Shown in pieces: positions 37,655-50,354 of a DNA stretch of 64,000 bases. The stretch's first letter is position 1. Each line of letters starts with the position of its first letter. This DNA is from Epinephelus fuscoguttatus (taxonomy: Eukaryota; Chordata; Actinopteri; Perciformes; Serranidae), in the NCBI RefSeq assembly GCF_011397635.1, contig NC_064770.1, positions 6,507,826 through 6,571,825 of the forward strand. The letters run 5' to 3'. The notes beneath the pieces are model-generated. The model saw only the letters and a list, made by a program, of their open reading frames with translations. It did no database searches and had not been told where the DNA came from. The translations under genes were made by a program, and so were the position numbers.

Positions 37655-37714
<60 letters not shown>
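37655..37714. repeat. (CA)n microsatellite
   Basis: About 60 bp of uninterrupted CA. Confidence 0.98.
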
Positions 37715-37715
<1 letters not shown>

Positions 37716-38782
37716 GGTGTTCATCCCTCTTCTTCTTATTCTCCCCTCTTCCCCCTGTTTCTCTCATTGCTGGCAGAATTTGATTAGAAACCGACTGATG
37801 CTCGGCGTTGATACAAGCACCAAGCCGCAGTTTGTTTCCCGGTTGTCGGCCTAAGTAATGAGCAGATACCGGAGGGGGAGGAGGTGAAGGGTGGGAAATG
37901 ATGGGGTGCCGGCGGTGTGTTAACCCGACTCAGCAACCGGGGATCCGATTAGGCTGCTGTCGATATCGTGGATCCCCTACCTTCAGCTTGCTCTCGGGAT
38001 GCTTTATGCGCTGCGGCGGCGGCGGCTCATCTAAGGCCTTTATCGGCTATCGATAGTCGTCCCCTTCTCTGTGCTTCACTTGAGCTTATCTGAGAGGAGA
38101 CACAGCACAAAGCACCAGATATTTTAATCATATCCATCCTCATTTAAATTAGGATCGGGGCTCAGTTTTGGGTAAATCAAAGTCAGATTTATCCGGGCGA
38201 AGTCTGATCACTCGCTGCTCTGACCTGAACTGACTTAAGACATTAAATGTCCTGGATAGTTTTGGTTACTTCCTCTCAAATCCTGATCCTTCATGCCTTC
38301 CCACCACACACTCTCAAACACAAACGCGTCTTGATTTGACTGGCCAGTACAAATAACCCACTGCTCCGAATAATTGTAGTTCATCAGCTATTTGCAGTGA
38401 AGATGTAAAAATCTTAATTTCAGAGTCTAATACGCACAAAACCCATGTGTGCATGAAGCACTGGTCAAAAATCGTCAATCTCTATCTCCTCGGCCACCGA
38501 TCTTTACTCAACGTGGCTTTTGCATTGCATTTTAGGAAATAATCTGCTCTATTTTTATACATACAGTAGGCTATATTGTGTATTATCTGCTATGCAAGGC
38601 GGGTCTCTCTCTCTCATTACAGGAAATATACGGATGTGTGCGCAATGGCGGCTTCCAAACGCAACCTGAGACTGACGAAAAAGGAAATACCCCGACGCGC
38701 TACGGACAATTTTTAAAGTCCTTTCCAGTTTTTATTTTCCTGGAAATATCATTCCTAGAGGTTCTATAACACAGTTACTGTT

Positions 38783-38788
38783 AATAAA
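38783..38788 (+). terminator. hoxb9a: Candidate hoxb9a polyadenylation signal
   Basis: The first canonical AATAAA after the hoxb9a stop codon, 1.8 kb downstream. No transcript evidence is available, and an ATTAAA near 38242 is a weaker alternative. Confidence 0.3.
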
Positions 38789-40002
38789 CAAGCATCACAG
38801 AACACTTAAAGATTTATTCCCGCGCGAAATGCTTTAGTAATAGTGTCTACATTTATTAGCTCGGGGTATTATCCGGTTAGACTTCAGATTATGCAGAATT
38901 TTATTGATCTGAAAGTTAAAATATGAAGAGGCCGTGTCGGAAGGCCGGCCTGACTATGGCGTTATTTGAAGTGTCGGCGTAGTTAAATGGCGTCCGATGG
39001 CAGTTTTATGGACGGCTCATAAACAACACATTGGCTTTACAACGTCGTATATGTGTGTGTGCGTGCCTGAGCGCGTGAGTGAGTGAGTGTGTGTGTATGT
39101 GTGGTGTTGGACGTTACGGCTTGCAGAGCACAAAGGCTGCTTGTGCACCACCACTGTAAAAAACAAACACACATATATATATGGTTTACACACACTTGCG
39201 TGGAAATCGCCTCCAGTTTATTTTTTTATCAGTAGTTCACATGCAGAAATGAACGGGTCTACAAGCAGCCTTTTTTTTTTTTTTTTTTTGCAAAGTCTTT
39301 AACAGAGACAGTTCCTCGATAAGCATCAAATCCTCTATTCACGAGTAAAAATGTTTACATGGTTTGCGCATGCCTCGAGTCACTCGTCATTTGAAGAAGT
39401 TATTTCGTCGTTTAGCTCTTTGTGTGTTATATCTGTCAGAGGGGAATGCTTACTGAAAAATTTAAACAAACTAAATAGAAGTTTCTCGATAGGAAATATT
39501 TCTAATTTATTGTATATAAGTGAGTAACCTCGTCTTTCTTATTGGAATGAGTTAAATATGCTGAATATTGTTTTGTCTTATTGGGACATGGCATCTGACT
39601 GTAATATAGATTTCTTTCTTTCATGTCCGTCATGTTCTTTAGATTCTGTTGGTTTTCCATGTTGTTGTGCCGACTGTCTGAATGATCTGTTCTGATGTCA
39701 GTCCGATGAGCTCTTTGTGTCTACGGTTTGTTTCATGGTGAACAGTAATAAGTTGCTGATGTAGCCTCAGTATTGGGACGGAGAGGGCGAAAGGGGGTTG
39801 ATTAGGGACTGTTCTCTACTTATCAGAGGAGGGGGGTTGCTGGATGTTTTTTTCTCAATCTTGACACCCCTGAATCATGTTTATTTTTAGCTATAATAAA
39901 ATATATGATTTTGGTGATTTTTAAAGACAACATTCCTCTCATACCCATCGGTGGGTATTGGGGTTCAGAGGGTATTTAAAGTTGTATCTCCCTGACCTTA
40001 GC

Positions 40003-40027
40003 CAAAAAAAAAAAAAAAAAAAAAAAA
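40003..40027. repeat. Poly(A) run
   Basis: About 25 A residues, without an adjacent recognised retroelement. Confidence 0.9.
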
Positions 40028-41883
40028 ACTCCCTAGGGCTTAAAAAGTATTTGACATGCCTCCCCCATTTTGCACTACCCCCTCCTCCTCTCATAAATAA
40101 TGAACAGTACCTTCAAATGAAGCAATGCATCTATATAAATAATGCTTTTGATTTTAATTATTGACTCTGTTACTTTAGCCCTTACTATGACTTTGTCCCA
40201 CTTCCTGTTCCAGTATTTACTCCCCTGATTGGAGGAACAAAGTTTCTGGAGTGGTTTTTTGCTGCTGATAAATATGGACAGCGCTCCACAAGTCATTTTA
40301 TTTTCCCTCCGCTTTTTTAAGTAAGGCAAATCTAAGCCATGTGGCCACAGTAAAGACATTATTAACGAGCGGGCAAACTCCAGTCACTCTGATCCTCTCC
40401 TCCCTGTGAAATGTTCAAGTCCCTTGTATGTTTTTCCTCTCTTCTGTGTGTTGTTGTCTTCTTTGTGCGATGGCACTGCTGATGCTGGATTCCTATTAAA
40501 GAAGAGACTTTACAGTACGACCATGCTTCATGTCATTGCATCGCTGCTTCTCACTGCTGATTAAATAGAAGGTTATCTGGGAGAAATGGTGGGGGATAAT
40601 CTGTGATTTACGCTCCACAGTTCCCCTTAGAAGAAGGTCTCCTCTTCTGCTGCTCTGTGGTGTGAATTAGGCTGCAGAGGGAAAGTTCAGAGAGGGCAGC
40701 CCAGCTTTCCTTTCGGTTTCTTCTTTTCGTCCTTCTCCAGATTGAATCTGGTGTCTGTGTGAAAGAGACAGAGGTGAGGGGGGGCTGGGAGAGAAACAGG
40801 CGGATGAGCCAGCATGTGTTTAAAATATGTGTCTCTTTCAGTTGTACACTGCAGTTTAAAGGAGAGGGGCGTCTGTTTGGCTGCAACACCAAAAGACTGT
40901 CATAAACCCATAAACACCCCCACCCCCACCCACACAGATGATGAGTGCATTCATTAGGAGCGTCGTCATCCGTCCATTAGGAGCTTGTGAAGCCGCTGCG
41001 GTTCCTGTGTTTGTCTCTGCACCAAACGACTGATAGACACAGAGTCTGATGAGGACTGCAGGATCTCTATTTCCTCCCTTGCTTCTCACGTGATGTAGAA
41101 ACAGCTATAATGAGGCTTGGAGTCGGAGTATAGTGCAAGTAGTAAAAGTTGACATTGTTTGCTGTTGATGCAAAACAAGCAGAGAAAATCTATGCCATAA
41201 AATAGCAACGCACAGACAAACCTTCAGCGTCTCTTTCAGCTGCATTTCTGTCAGCACTTGCACCAAAGTGGTGCTAGTAACACTGATAGGACAAATTCTG
41301 ATAAATGTGCCAATTGTGGTGGTATAATTTACGAAGCAGTGACAGTGTTAGTACCCTATTAACATAGGTGTGGATTTCGAAGGGATGAGGGACATGTCCC
41401 CCTCAGTAATTACAACATGTGCATTTGTCCCCCACCCCAGGAAAAACAGGAAATTAGCAGATAACTTTTATTTTGACAAAATTAAGGACATTTACACCAA
41501 ACAGATGCATAAAAGGCACAGACTGCAGCAAATTTAGTGTTTTACATCTCAGAATCATTTCTTGGAGAACCACCAAAAACTACCTTAAAGGTGGTCACAT
41601 TTTCAAGATTATGGAGTCTAGAAAATATGAGAATCATCCTAAAACACTAATGTGTAACTGTAGGAACCCTGCTGAGGGCATGACCCTGGCGTCCTCAGTG
41701 GTAGCTCCATGCCCTGGTTGCAGGACTATTATAGCATAATAGTAATGTGGCTTTCATGCATAGACCCACATTTTAAATTTTGCAAAGCCAGTGCAGCACT
41801 GACACTGTTAAAATCAAGAGAGCAATATAAATAGCAGGAGGGGTAGTGCTAATAATAGGGCAGCACTGGCATTAGCAGCTGCA

Positions 41884-42322
41884 TTGGTAACACTTAATTT
41901 TAAGCAAATATAAGCACTATATAAAGAGTAATGCACTGGTTTATAACTCACTTTTACACAGTTAAAACTCCCTTTTAAAGTATTTGTCAACAGTAATAAC
42001 TCCCCCAGTGAAGCATAGCACAGTTTAACAAACGGTTATGCACTTACAGCACTTATGGTGTGTTATTTGATGAATGAACTGTTTATACTCATGCACAAGT
42101 CATTCACAAGTGGATTTAGAGCTGAAGCAGTGTGTTTGACACATAAAGACAAATCATTACAGAGGATTATAACTGTTGAGTTATCAGGCATCTACTGTTT
42201 ATGAATGCGTGATAGGAACAGCTTCTTGACAAATTAATTCTACTACTAGAGAATAATGTTTTATTAACCATCTATTAATGTCCTTATCAATGCAAAATAC
42301 GATGTTGAAATAAAGTGTTCCA
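41884..42322. mobile_element. Possible decayed DNA-transposon derivative
   Basis: The left end TTGGTAACACTTAATTTTAA and right end AATAAAGTGTTCCA are inverted. GGTAACACTT termini are frequent in fish non-autonomous elements. No target duplication is visible, so the call is tentative. Confidence 0.4.
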
Positions 42323-43859
42323 TTTATCTATAGCAGTAACAAACAAACAATGCTGGCAGTGAAAGCAGTGTAAACAGCCCTGGTGTAAAGAGGTACAAAG
42401 TCTCAACACAGCTTCCCTGCTTCACCCTGCGCTGCTGGACCCAACCAATGAGGCCTCAGGATTTAAGCAGATTTAGGCTCGGGCCCCAACAAAGCCATCC
42501 CATAAACCATCTGTGGACTCGACGGCGGATGATTGTGATACTTCTCTGAGGTCTAGCGGGGTCGGAGCTTCATTAAATCCAGAAGCCCTGCGCTCCGCTG
42601 CTGCAGGCCTCCCTCCAGCCTCAGCCCGCTGTCCCAGGGAAGGACATCGAGCTGCTTCACCCAACTGTGTTTGTGTGTGTGTTTGTGCGCGAGAGAGGGG
42701 GTTTTGCTGTGACACATGGCACAGTAAATCTAAGAGAATGCAGCAAGCAGGAGCCCCACACAACAACACGCATTCAGTCCAGGCTAATACAAGGATGAGT
42801 TTCGGTTATGGAGGCAGAGAAACACTAGGGAGACATCACGGTCACATCTGAAGGGCAGAATCAGGAGCAGCAGTACAGTTATTATGTGTAAAGTGAGAAG
42901 ATGTCATGATTCTACAAACAGCAGGAGTGTGCTAATCAAAGAACTAGCCGTAGTTATAGTATGGAGGAAACATTTTGTACCAATACAACCATTTTCTTTT
43001 ATTAAGAATAAGTAACATTGGTGAAAATTGATCATAATCATGCATAGGCATAAGCCAATATGCCTTTACAACAGCAGGAAATCTACATATATAAAATAAT
43101 GTAATGTTACTGTCTGTGTAAGCACTGTAAGGCGGCGTGGTTGGACCTGGGCACCAGCAGTAACCTGGAGAGTCTGTTTCTAATAAAATTCCTGCAATGT
43201 CCATCTCACTGATCTGGAGTCAGCTGTTGGAGGTCGTTAATTGTCACCCATACACCAAAACAAAAACCCACCGGAGCCCCTATCCCCCAGCTCCCGTCTT
43301 CTTCTCTCTGTAACTAATCCAAACTGTGAGGCAATGGAAAAATCCAGATTGGCTCATTGCGCAGTGATTTAGCTGTGCGGCTAAAGTAGGTGCAGGCCTC
43401 ATCATTTTAGTGACATTTTCAGAAACTAAATGGGCTGCACAAGACAAACCACGTGCTGCTGCTGGCAAAATTCATATTTCAACCCAGGCGAACGTGGCCA
43501 ATCCAATATGTCTTCACTTTATCCTCTCATATTAAAACAGAGTCTACAGATAATAACCGGCTTCACTGACACACACACTGTGGGTGGATGTGAGAGCGCA
43601 GCAGCCCCCGAGCAGCTCTCCCCTGTCCCTCACACTGAATGAGCTGTTTTACACAGCACAGCTTCTATAATTCATCAAGCAGCAGAGAATATCATTCATA
43701 TTCATAAATTTCCTCAAAGAGAGTTATGGTCCCGCTGCTACAAACGGCTGTATGGATCAGATCACATCAGCCATTCTGGACTCATTAACAGTGAGATGGC
43801 AAGCCAAATGCTGCTGGCTGCTCCGCACATGTTACAGCTGCCTCTGACTGGGCAGAAAC

Positions 43860-43892
<33 letters not shown>
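43860..43892. repeat. (AAT)n trinucleotide repeat
   Basis: About 33 bp of AAT units. Confidence 0.95.
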
Positions 43893-44339
43893 TCAAAAAC
43901 AGAAATAATAACAGCATGTTCACGTGGTACAGGTGCCTCGGACCTGCGTGGAGATAAAAAAGTCACCTTGAACACAACATTAATAATCTTAACACAAAGT
44001 CCACTTACTAGCTTTTTATGGCACTTTCATCCCATTGTCCTCCCAGGCAAACAGCTTGAGGGAGACTGTTAGACGGGGTTGAAAGCTCTGGGAGATGCCC
44101 AAATAAAACAGGGAGGTATTTTTGTTATTTTATTTTATCAAATTTCAGTTACATTATTTAAAATATTGTTATATTCCGATAATTTTATAATTTTATGATA
44201 AAATATTTGCATATACATGCAATCATTTTATTACATAATACATTCAATAATAGGTTACGATTTTTCATAATACTGACAGATAAAAAGAAAAATGCAATCG
44301 ATTTTTCAACGCCTAATTGGATAAAAATACAATAAAAAA

Positions 44340-44404
44340 CGAAGAAGAAGAAGAAGAAGAAGAAGAAGAAGAAGAAAAAGAAGAAGAAGAAAAAGAAGAA
44401 GAAG
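44340..44404. repeat. (GAA)n trinucleotide repeat
   Basis: About 65 bp of GAA units with a few AAA interruptions, a purine-only tract able to form triplex DNA. Confidence 0.95.
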
Positions 44405-45663
44405 GCGTTTTCTTGCGCTGCAAATAATAATTAAAACAAACAGAGAGAACAAATCAAAGTAAACTAATAACTAACATTATTTCCCCACTAAAGTTTCAAA
44501 TTAAGAATTCAACTTGTAGCAGACAGCCTCATATTATTTGTTTGGCATGAAGTTCCCCCCTGTTGGCCCATTACTTTGAAAACGGTAAAGGCAGCGGCAC
44601 ATACACAGTCCATCGCTCCGTTTCTTCCAAATGATTCACATCCATCTGCATTCACAGTAGTTGTGTTTCAAAGCCACAAATCTCAGACCAGTTTGATTTC
44701 TTGCAGTGAATCGCCCGGTGGAGCATCACAGGAGAGATGAGGCTTCCTGCATCTATGTCTTGTAATTGTAAAACCACAAGTGGACTCCGCCGGTCAGAGC
44801 AGACCGTCAGGGTTTGTTTCATTTGTTTTATTTTACTTTGCTTAAAAAAAAAAAAAAAATCTGATAGTATTTCTCCCTTCGGGCCAATAAAGGGCAGCTT
44901 GCTCTCCTCCTCCTCCTGTTCGTCTTCTTCTTTCTCACGTCAGTTGCTTTGCACACTTCCTATTTTCAAACATGGAAACAAACAGCACGAGAGGAGCAGG
45001 ATGTGCTGCACGCACCGGGGGTCTCGAGCTCACGGGTAACAAAAAAAAAGGAGGAGGGGGTGGGTGGGTGATGAGGGATGCGGGAGCGGATGCTTGCGGG
45101 TTGGAAGAAGCCGCCGCCGACTGTCGTAAAAACAGCAAAGAGGAAGACGGAAAAGGAGAGGAGAGGAGAGAAAGAGGATTCAATGCGGTGCGGCGCAATA
45201 AAAGAATATGACGGCAATAAAAGTTTATAGCGTATAAATTTCTGAAGGTTAAGAACTAAACGGCTGTAAAGCAAACACGCCGAAAGAAAGAGAAGGGGGG
45301 CGAGGAAAGACACACAGAGAGGAAATATTAGAGGAAAAGTTTCAAATCCCCCTGCTTGATAATTTATTTGGTGGTTATGGTGGGATTGATAGGCGGCGAA
45401 GACAGAAGAAGAGAGCAAATATTAGTGATGGGCTGCCTCTGGATGGCAGACCTGCTAGACTTGAGAGAGGCAGTGGGCTGGTGGAGAGGCCTGGATATGC
45501 AGGAAGAATCCGTTTTCAGATACAGTGGGATCTCATTTGATTTCGTGCTACTGTTGTATTGCAGTAGCGTGGAAGAGTCTCCTTCCTCATCTCCTCCTCT
45601 TCTTTTCAGCTTTGGGAGTTTTATGGTTTTGTAGCCTTTTGGCTCTATGGGGGCATTTTTTGC

Positions 45664-45665
<2 letters not shown>

Positions 45666-45730
<65 letters not shown>

Positions 45731-45731
45731 T
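45666..45731. repeat. (GT)n microsatellite
   Basis: About 58 bp of pure GT, then GGTGTGTG. Confidence 0.97.
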
Positions 45732-46191
45732 AAGCGTTGTCTCCTGTCCGACCTCCCTTTGTCTCACTCAGATGCATCCTTAAAACGGCGGCTGTAAACC
45801 CCCTGAGAAAAAGACAACACAAAAACACAGCCAGACAGCCCGACACGCAGGGTGTGTTGTGGCCGGCTCCCATGCTTCTTTTCCGGCGTAGGGGGCACGG
45901 CGGGGCCGGGGCTGGGGCTGCACAGCGGGGGGGAGGCAGAGAAGTGTTTACGTGATGTTGAACCTTCTGTGGATTTTTACCTCCACAGCAGCTGTCTGCA
46001 GGGTTTTGGTGGATTGGCGCGGGTTATTATTATATTTTTAAAATGTCGCGTTATTTTTTATCTGTGTTTTCACCGTTATGAAAGAGTTCATATTTCCACA
46101 GGGGAGAAACTGAGGACCTGAGGCTGCAGTGTCTTCAGATAATGGTAACAACCACTTTTTACAGTCTGTTTACAGCCTGTAATTTAGCAAC

Positions 46192-46194
<3 letters not shown>

Positions 46195-46223
<29 letters not shown>
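46195..46223. repeat. (CA)n microsatellite
   Basis: About 29 bp of CA. Confidence 0.95.
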
Positions 46224-46225
<2 letters not shown>

Positions 46226-46734
46226 GTCCCACAAACATAAAGGCGATCATAATAAAGGTTGCTGGTTTGTCTGAGTTGTGCTGGAATCGTCAGATAACGC
46301 AGTCACACTGTGTCCACGTTCCAAAGCTCCAAAGCTCGACCTGTTCACGTGCTCTTTCTTTTCTTAATCGTTTTACAGATTATAACACCAGCGATGCATG
46401 TGTCAAATTTTCAGAAACGTCAGTGGGTTAGGGTACGGTTTCGTTTTGAAACAGCGTTTTAAAATGGAAACTATCTCCGTACACACGTGCGTTTAGGCAC
46501 CGTTTTAGTAACAATCTGAATTTACAAAAATAATAACAATAATGATGATAATCTGAATCATGACGTAACCAAAAAAAGAATCATAATTGCAATCAATAAA
46601 AAAGTCCGAATAAAACATTTACTTTGTTTTTTTAATTTTTAGCATTTTTTATTTCATTTTTATTTTATTTTTTTTTTACATTTCATTTTATTAGTATTTT
46701 GTATATTTTTTTTTAATTTATATGCGACATATGT

Positions 46735-46737
<3 letters not shown>

Positions 46738-46775
<38 letters not shown>
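46738..46775. repeat. (TA)n microsatellite
   Basis: About 38 bp of TA inside a strongly AT-rich stretch. Confidence 0.95.
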
Positions 46776-46780
<5 letters not shown>

Positions 46781-47489
46781 AACATAACCGCTACATATAT
46801 AGAAATATAGTTGAGTATTATATTTAAGTCAGTACATAAACGCCACTAACTGACCCACATAACCCCTGGATGAAATGCTAACATTTCTAATAATATATAA
46901 ATGTGGACAATCTAACTGATTTAGCTTAAAACAAAAACAGTACACTGTGTGTTTATGCTCATATGGCATATAAATTAATTTATTGTGTAGTATGATATAG
47001 TGTAGGCACTGATTTAAATAAAAAGCGAAAACTCGCGTTTTTACAACTACAGCCTACATTAAGATGATTTTCTGTTGTGTTAGTTTATTTGTGGCCCTGC
47101 TTGGGATAAAAATATTTAAAAAATAGTACAGAAGGGGAACAATTCTAATTTTTTTTTTAATTTCTTTTTTTTTTCTTTTTTTAAAAAAAATTCAATATCC
47201 GTGATCTAATGTTTAGGGCAGAGTTCGACTTTAGATGTTTAACAGCCAGAATGAAATATATAGGCCCAGTTAATTTACTGTCACGCCGGTGCGATATTGA
47301 TCCACACTGTGTCAGTTTTTTAGTGTCAGGTTTTTTTTGTGTTAAATCTAACATGTATGAGCAAGACTAAATTGTGTTTGCATTCTTTCCCTTTACCTTT
47401 CCTGTCAGACATCTCCATGAGTCAGGCATGTCTAAATTCCGGAAATCCCAAATCAACCCTCACTCCTGGCCTCCAATTACGACACGCAG

Positions 47490-47660
47490 TTTTATTTTAA
47501 AGCCGCTTATATAGCTTTATGTGCGGACTTACTAGAACTATAAAGCCGCATTAAAGGCAGACTTCCCCCCGTGGCTTTCCTGTAGTTGACCGCTTGATGG
47601 CGCTCTTGCTCCACCAATAACACAGACCCCGCCTGAGGCTTTGCTTGCCTTTATGGAAGA
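47490..47660. promoter_or_regulatory. Caudal (Cdx)-type motif cluster 1 upstream of hoxb8a
   Basis: Within 170 bp: TTTATTTTAA (47491), CTTTATGTG (47515), CTATAAAG (47538-47545, a CTTTATAG on the - strand) and CTTTATGG (47649-47656), plus an AATTAC homeodomain core near 47475. Cdx proteins bind TTTATG/TTTATA and are established direct regulators of Hoxb8 in mouse. The motif count is visible; regulatory function is inference. Confidence 0.35.
47590..47604 (+). promoter_or_regulatory. CTCF-like motif between hoxb9a and hoxb8a
   Basis: CCGCTTGATGGCGCT agrees with the CTCF core consensus at about 13 of 15 positions; the main deviation is T for A in the sixth position. CTCF sites between Hox genes are known domain boundaries in mammals. 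Occupancy cannot be judged from sequence. Confidence 0.3.
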
Positions 47661-49221
47661 CTCACACATGTATGGGCTCCTTTAAGGGGGTGAAACTTGC
47701 CGTATTCCTCTTCTTAATGCATTCTAAGAGGGGCATTTTTAAGAAGAAGTGAGGTGATTATGCCACTTTCTGACTTTGCTTTAGAGCATCCTGACATTTG
47801 AAGCAGTTTCGGGTCATTTTCACTCCGTACAGGGGATGAAGAGGAAGGGTTGAGGCCTTGGAAAATAATATCCCATAGGCGTGCAGGATACGTATGGGCT
47901 GCCAGGAAATGGTTATTTTTCCTGGTGCAAAATTCACATCAAGGACGATCGCACCTTACCCACTCACTGCTTATTATGCAGGCATAGGCGCAGGGATTGT
48001 GAAAGGGGTCAAAGTGTTTTGGTGCCAGAAAAATTTTCCTCAGGTAAAAATGGGAGCAATATTTACATCAGCGCATATGGGATACACAGAGGTCTTTATG
48101 TAGGCTACACTGCTGCTGTGGCCAAATCCATTCTCTCCAGTGTGAAGATGTTGTAGATAGTGTAGGTTTGACGCAGAGGACGTGACGCAATAAGACCTGA
48201 GGGGTGAAATCTAGTTTTTGATTACTCTTCCTTCATATTCATTGCAGTGAGTGTGGGCACGGCTCTGGTGCTCATTTGGCCTCTTATTGTTTTGTCCAAG
48301 TGTGTTTACTCTGCAGAAATGACCCGATAACAGGCTTTCACGGTCTGCCTCTGACAGCGTGGATGTGCGGACAGTTCTCAGGGCGCGTGAAAGCTGTTAA
48401 GAAAAACAACATCACATTCTCATATCACCATGCAGACAACAGATCTCATAAGAAAACACTTTATTGGAAGTGTAAAACACTGCGCAGTGACGGTGAAGTG
48501 AAGTTTCAATAAGATCATATTCCGGGTAATAAATTGGAAAAATACTGCGGCAATTACTCCTCGGAAAGTCGAGCGTGCAATCAGCTGATTTACCACAACT
48601 CAGTCTGTAATTCAGGCTGGCAACGTTTGGGCCTCTTGTGTCAGCGCTGTATAATCTAAACAAATTAAATTCGGGTTATGGTATTTTTTATTTGGCTGGT
48701 GTGGGCGCGCCATGGACGCAAAACAGTCGATATTGGAAATAAATTGATAGCGCCAAAACAAAATATTCAAAAGAGGAAATTCTGATAAAGGTCTCACATG
48801 CGACTGTGTCTGCAGGAACCTGGGTCACCGATTTATTATATTTGATTTTCAAACTTTCAGGCCTGTTGTAGACACAAACTGTAGGCAATTCAGTCTGCAT
48901 CTAAGTAGAAATAACTGCACAGTTGAGTTGTTTGGGCTGCACTTTAGGCCATCTTACTTTTTACGAGCGCTGGCTGTTCTACAAGGCCGAGCTTAACCTG
49001 TCCACAACTTATCCCTCGTTAGAAAAGCCCTCCTACAACCTCAGTTTACATTCCAACAGGAAAGACCACAACCGTATGGAAAACACGGGGAAAATGACAA
49101 TTAAATACCGGGCAAGGATGAGGCGTTTACGGCCCCCGGTCGCGCAAAGGGCGCGTCGTAAAAACCCTCCTTTTTGTTTCTCCGCCGCACGGATGTAAAC
49201 AAGTAAACACTGCCCCTCCGC

Positions 49222-49323
49222 TTTATGGAGCTTTATAGTTTGTTAAAGCGTTTACAGCCACTTTCTCCCAGCCTATAACCCTCCCCGGTCCTCCTTACAT
49301 GTTTATGGAGATCATATTTATAA
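49222..49323 (+). promoter_or_regulatory. Caudal (Cdx)-type motif cluster 2, 1.6 kb upstream of hoxb8a
   Basis: Four forward motifs in 102 bp: TTTATGG (49222-49228), TTTATAG (49232-49238), TTTATGG (49302-49308) and TTTATAA (49317-49323). All are in the same orientation and stand in moderately GC-rich sequence, so they are not explained by AT-richness alone. Position and motif type fit the Cdx-responsive control known for Hoxb8. Function is inference. Confidence 0.4.
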
Positions 49324-50202
49324 AAGTATACGATGATCAGAGAGCATGCGTCCAGGAGCTCGTCTGTTTTCTGACCAGCAAGCAGTCAGATTGGAATGGA
49401 AGACAAGAAGAGGCTCTGACAACTAATTTTAAAACCTCAATTACATTTATAGGCCAGTACTTGTTAAAACCAATACCAATTAGGAAGCGCCAGCCCGCTA
49501 CTCTCTCTCTCCTCGGTCTGTGTTAACCTCTCTCGCCCAGGCTCCCTGACATTTTCGGGCCTCATTCACTTCGCTCCCGTGCAGCCAGCCGCGCGCTCTC
49601 CTTTAAGGATTCAGGGGGAGAAATGAGAAAGAGCAATTAATGAGGGAGATGCTCTCAAAGATGCAATGCAATACATCCACCCCCAACCCACCACCACCAC
49701 CGCGAGCATCACCACCCAACCTCAATCTCAGCTTTAAAGTAAGAAAAAAAATCCATCTCTGCTTCCTTTGGTTGGTTAGATTGGTGTGTGCGTGCTTATG
49801 TGTGCGCACTTGATCAGATGCAAAGCGGCAGAATTCTCATTACCACCACCCCCCTCCCCCCAATCCCCCCACCCATTGCTTGATGCTGCACCTATTCTCT
49901 TTCACCCCCCCCCCTCCTCCCTCTTCTTCTTCTTCTTCTTTTTCTTCTTCTTCTTCTCCTTCTTCTCTCTTTCTTCATTCTCTCACTCCCTTTACATTAT
50001 CACAGGAGCGCGGAGCTCCTCGAGCCGACGCCGGGAGACTATCAAGGCTTACATGCGCGTGCGCGTACAGGCGCAAAAAAGAAAAAAAGTGTAATAGACC
50101 CTGTATGTGTGTGTTTGTGTGCACTCGTGCACGTTGGTCTGTGTGCGTGGAAAAGCCAATGGGATGAAGAGCTGATAATAGATGCAAATTATCCCTGAAA
50201 CC

Positions 50203-50253
<51 letters not shown>
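50203..50253. repeat. (CA)n microsatellite 5' of hoxb8a
   Basis: About 51 bp of CA about 620 bp upstream of the hoxb8a start codon. Confidence 0.98.
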
Positions 50254-50254
<1 letters not shown>

Positions 50255-50261
50255 GGGGCCA

Positions 50262-50306
50262 GGAGGAGAGAGAGAAAGAGAGGGAGAGAGCGCGCGCGCG
50301 AGAGAG

Positions 50307-50352
<46 letters not shown>
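50262..50352. repeat. (GA)n and (CG)n tracts 5' of hoxb8a
   Basis: A purine-rich GA stretch with a short (CG)5 insert at 50290-50300, then about 43 bp of pure GA, ending about 520 bp before the hoxb8a start codon. It parallels the GA tracts at hoxb9a. Confidence 0.95.

Positions 50353-50354
<2 letters not shown>

Noticed and set aside
41340-41720. Block with GGGACATGTCCCCCTCAG as another interspersed repeat
   Set aside because: It looks familiar from fish genomes, but no termini, duplication or second copy could be found in the window.
44935-45873. Several 90-169-codon frames around 45 kb
   Set aside because: Driven by GT/CA repeat and purine-rich low complexity. There is no start context, splice partner or recognisable domain.
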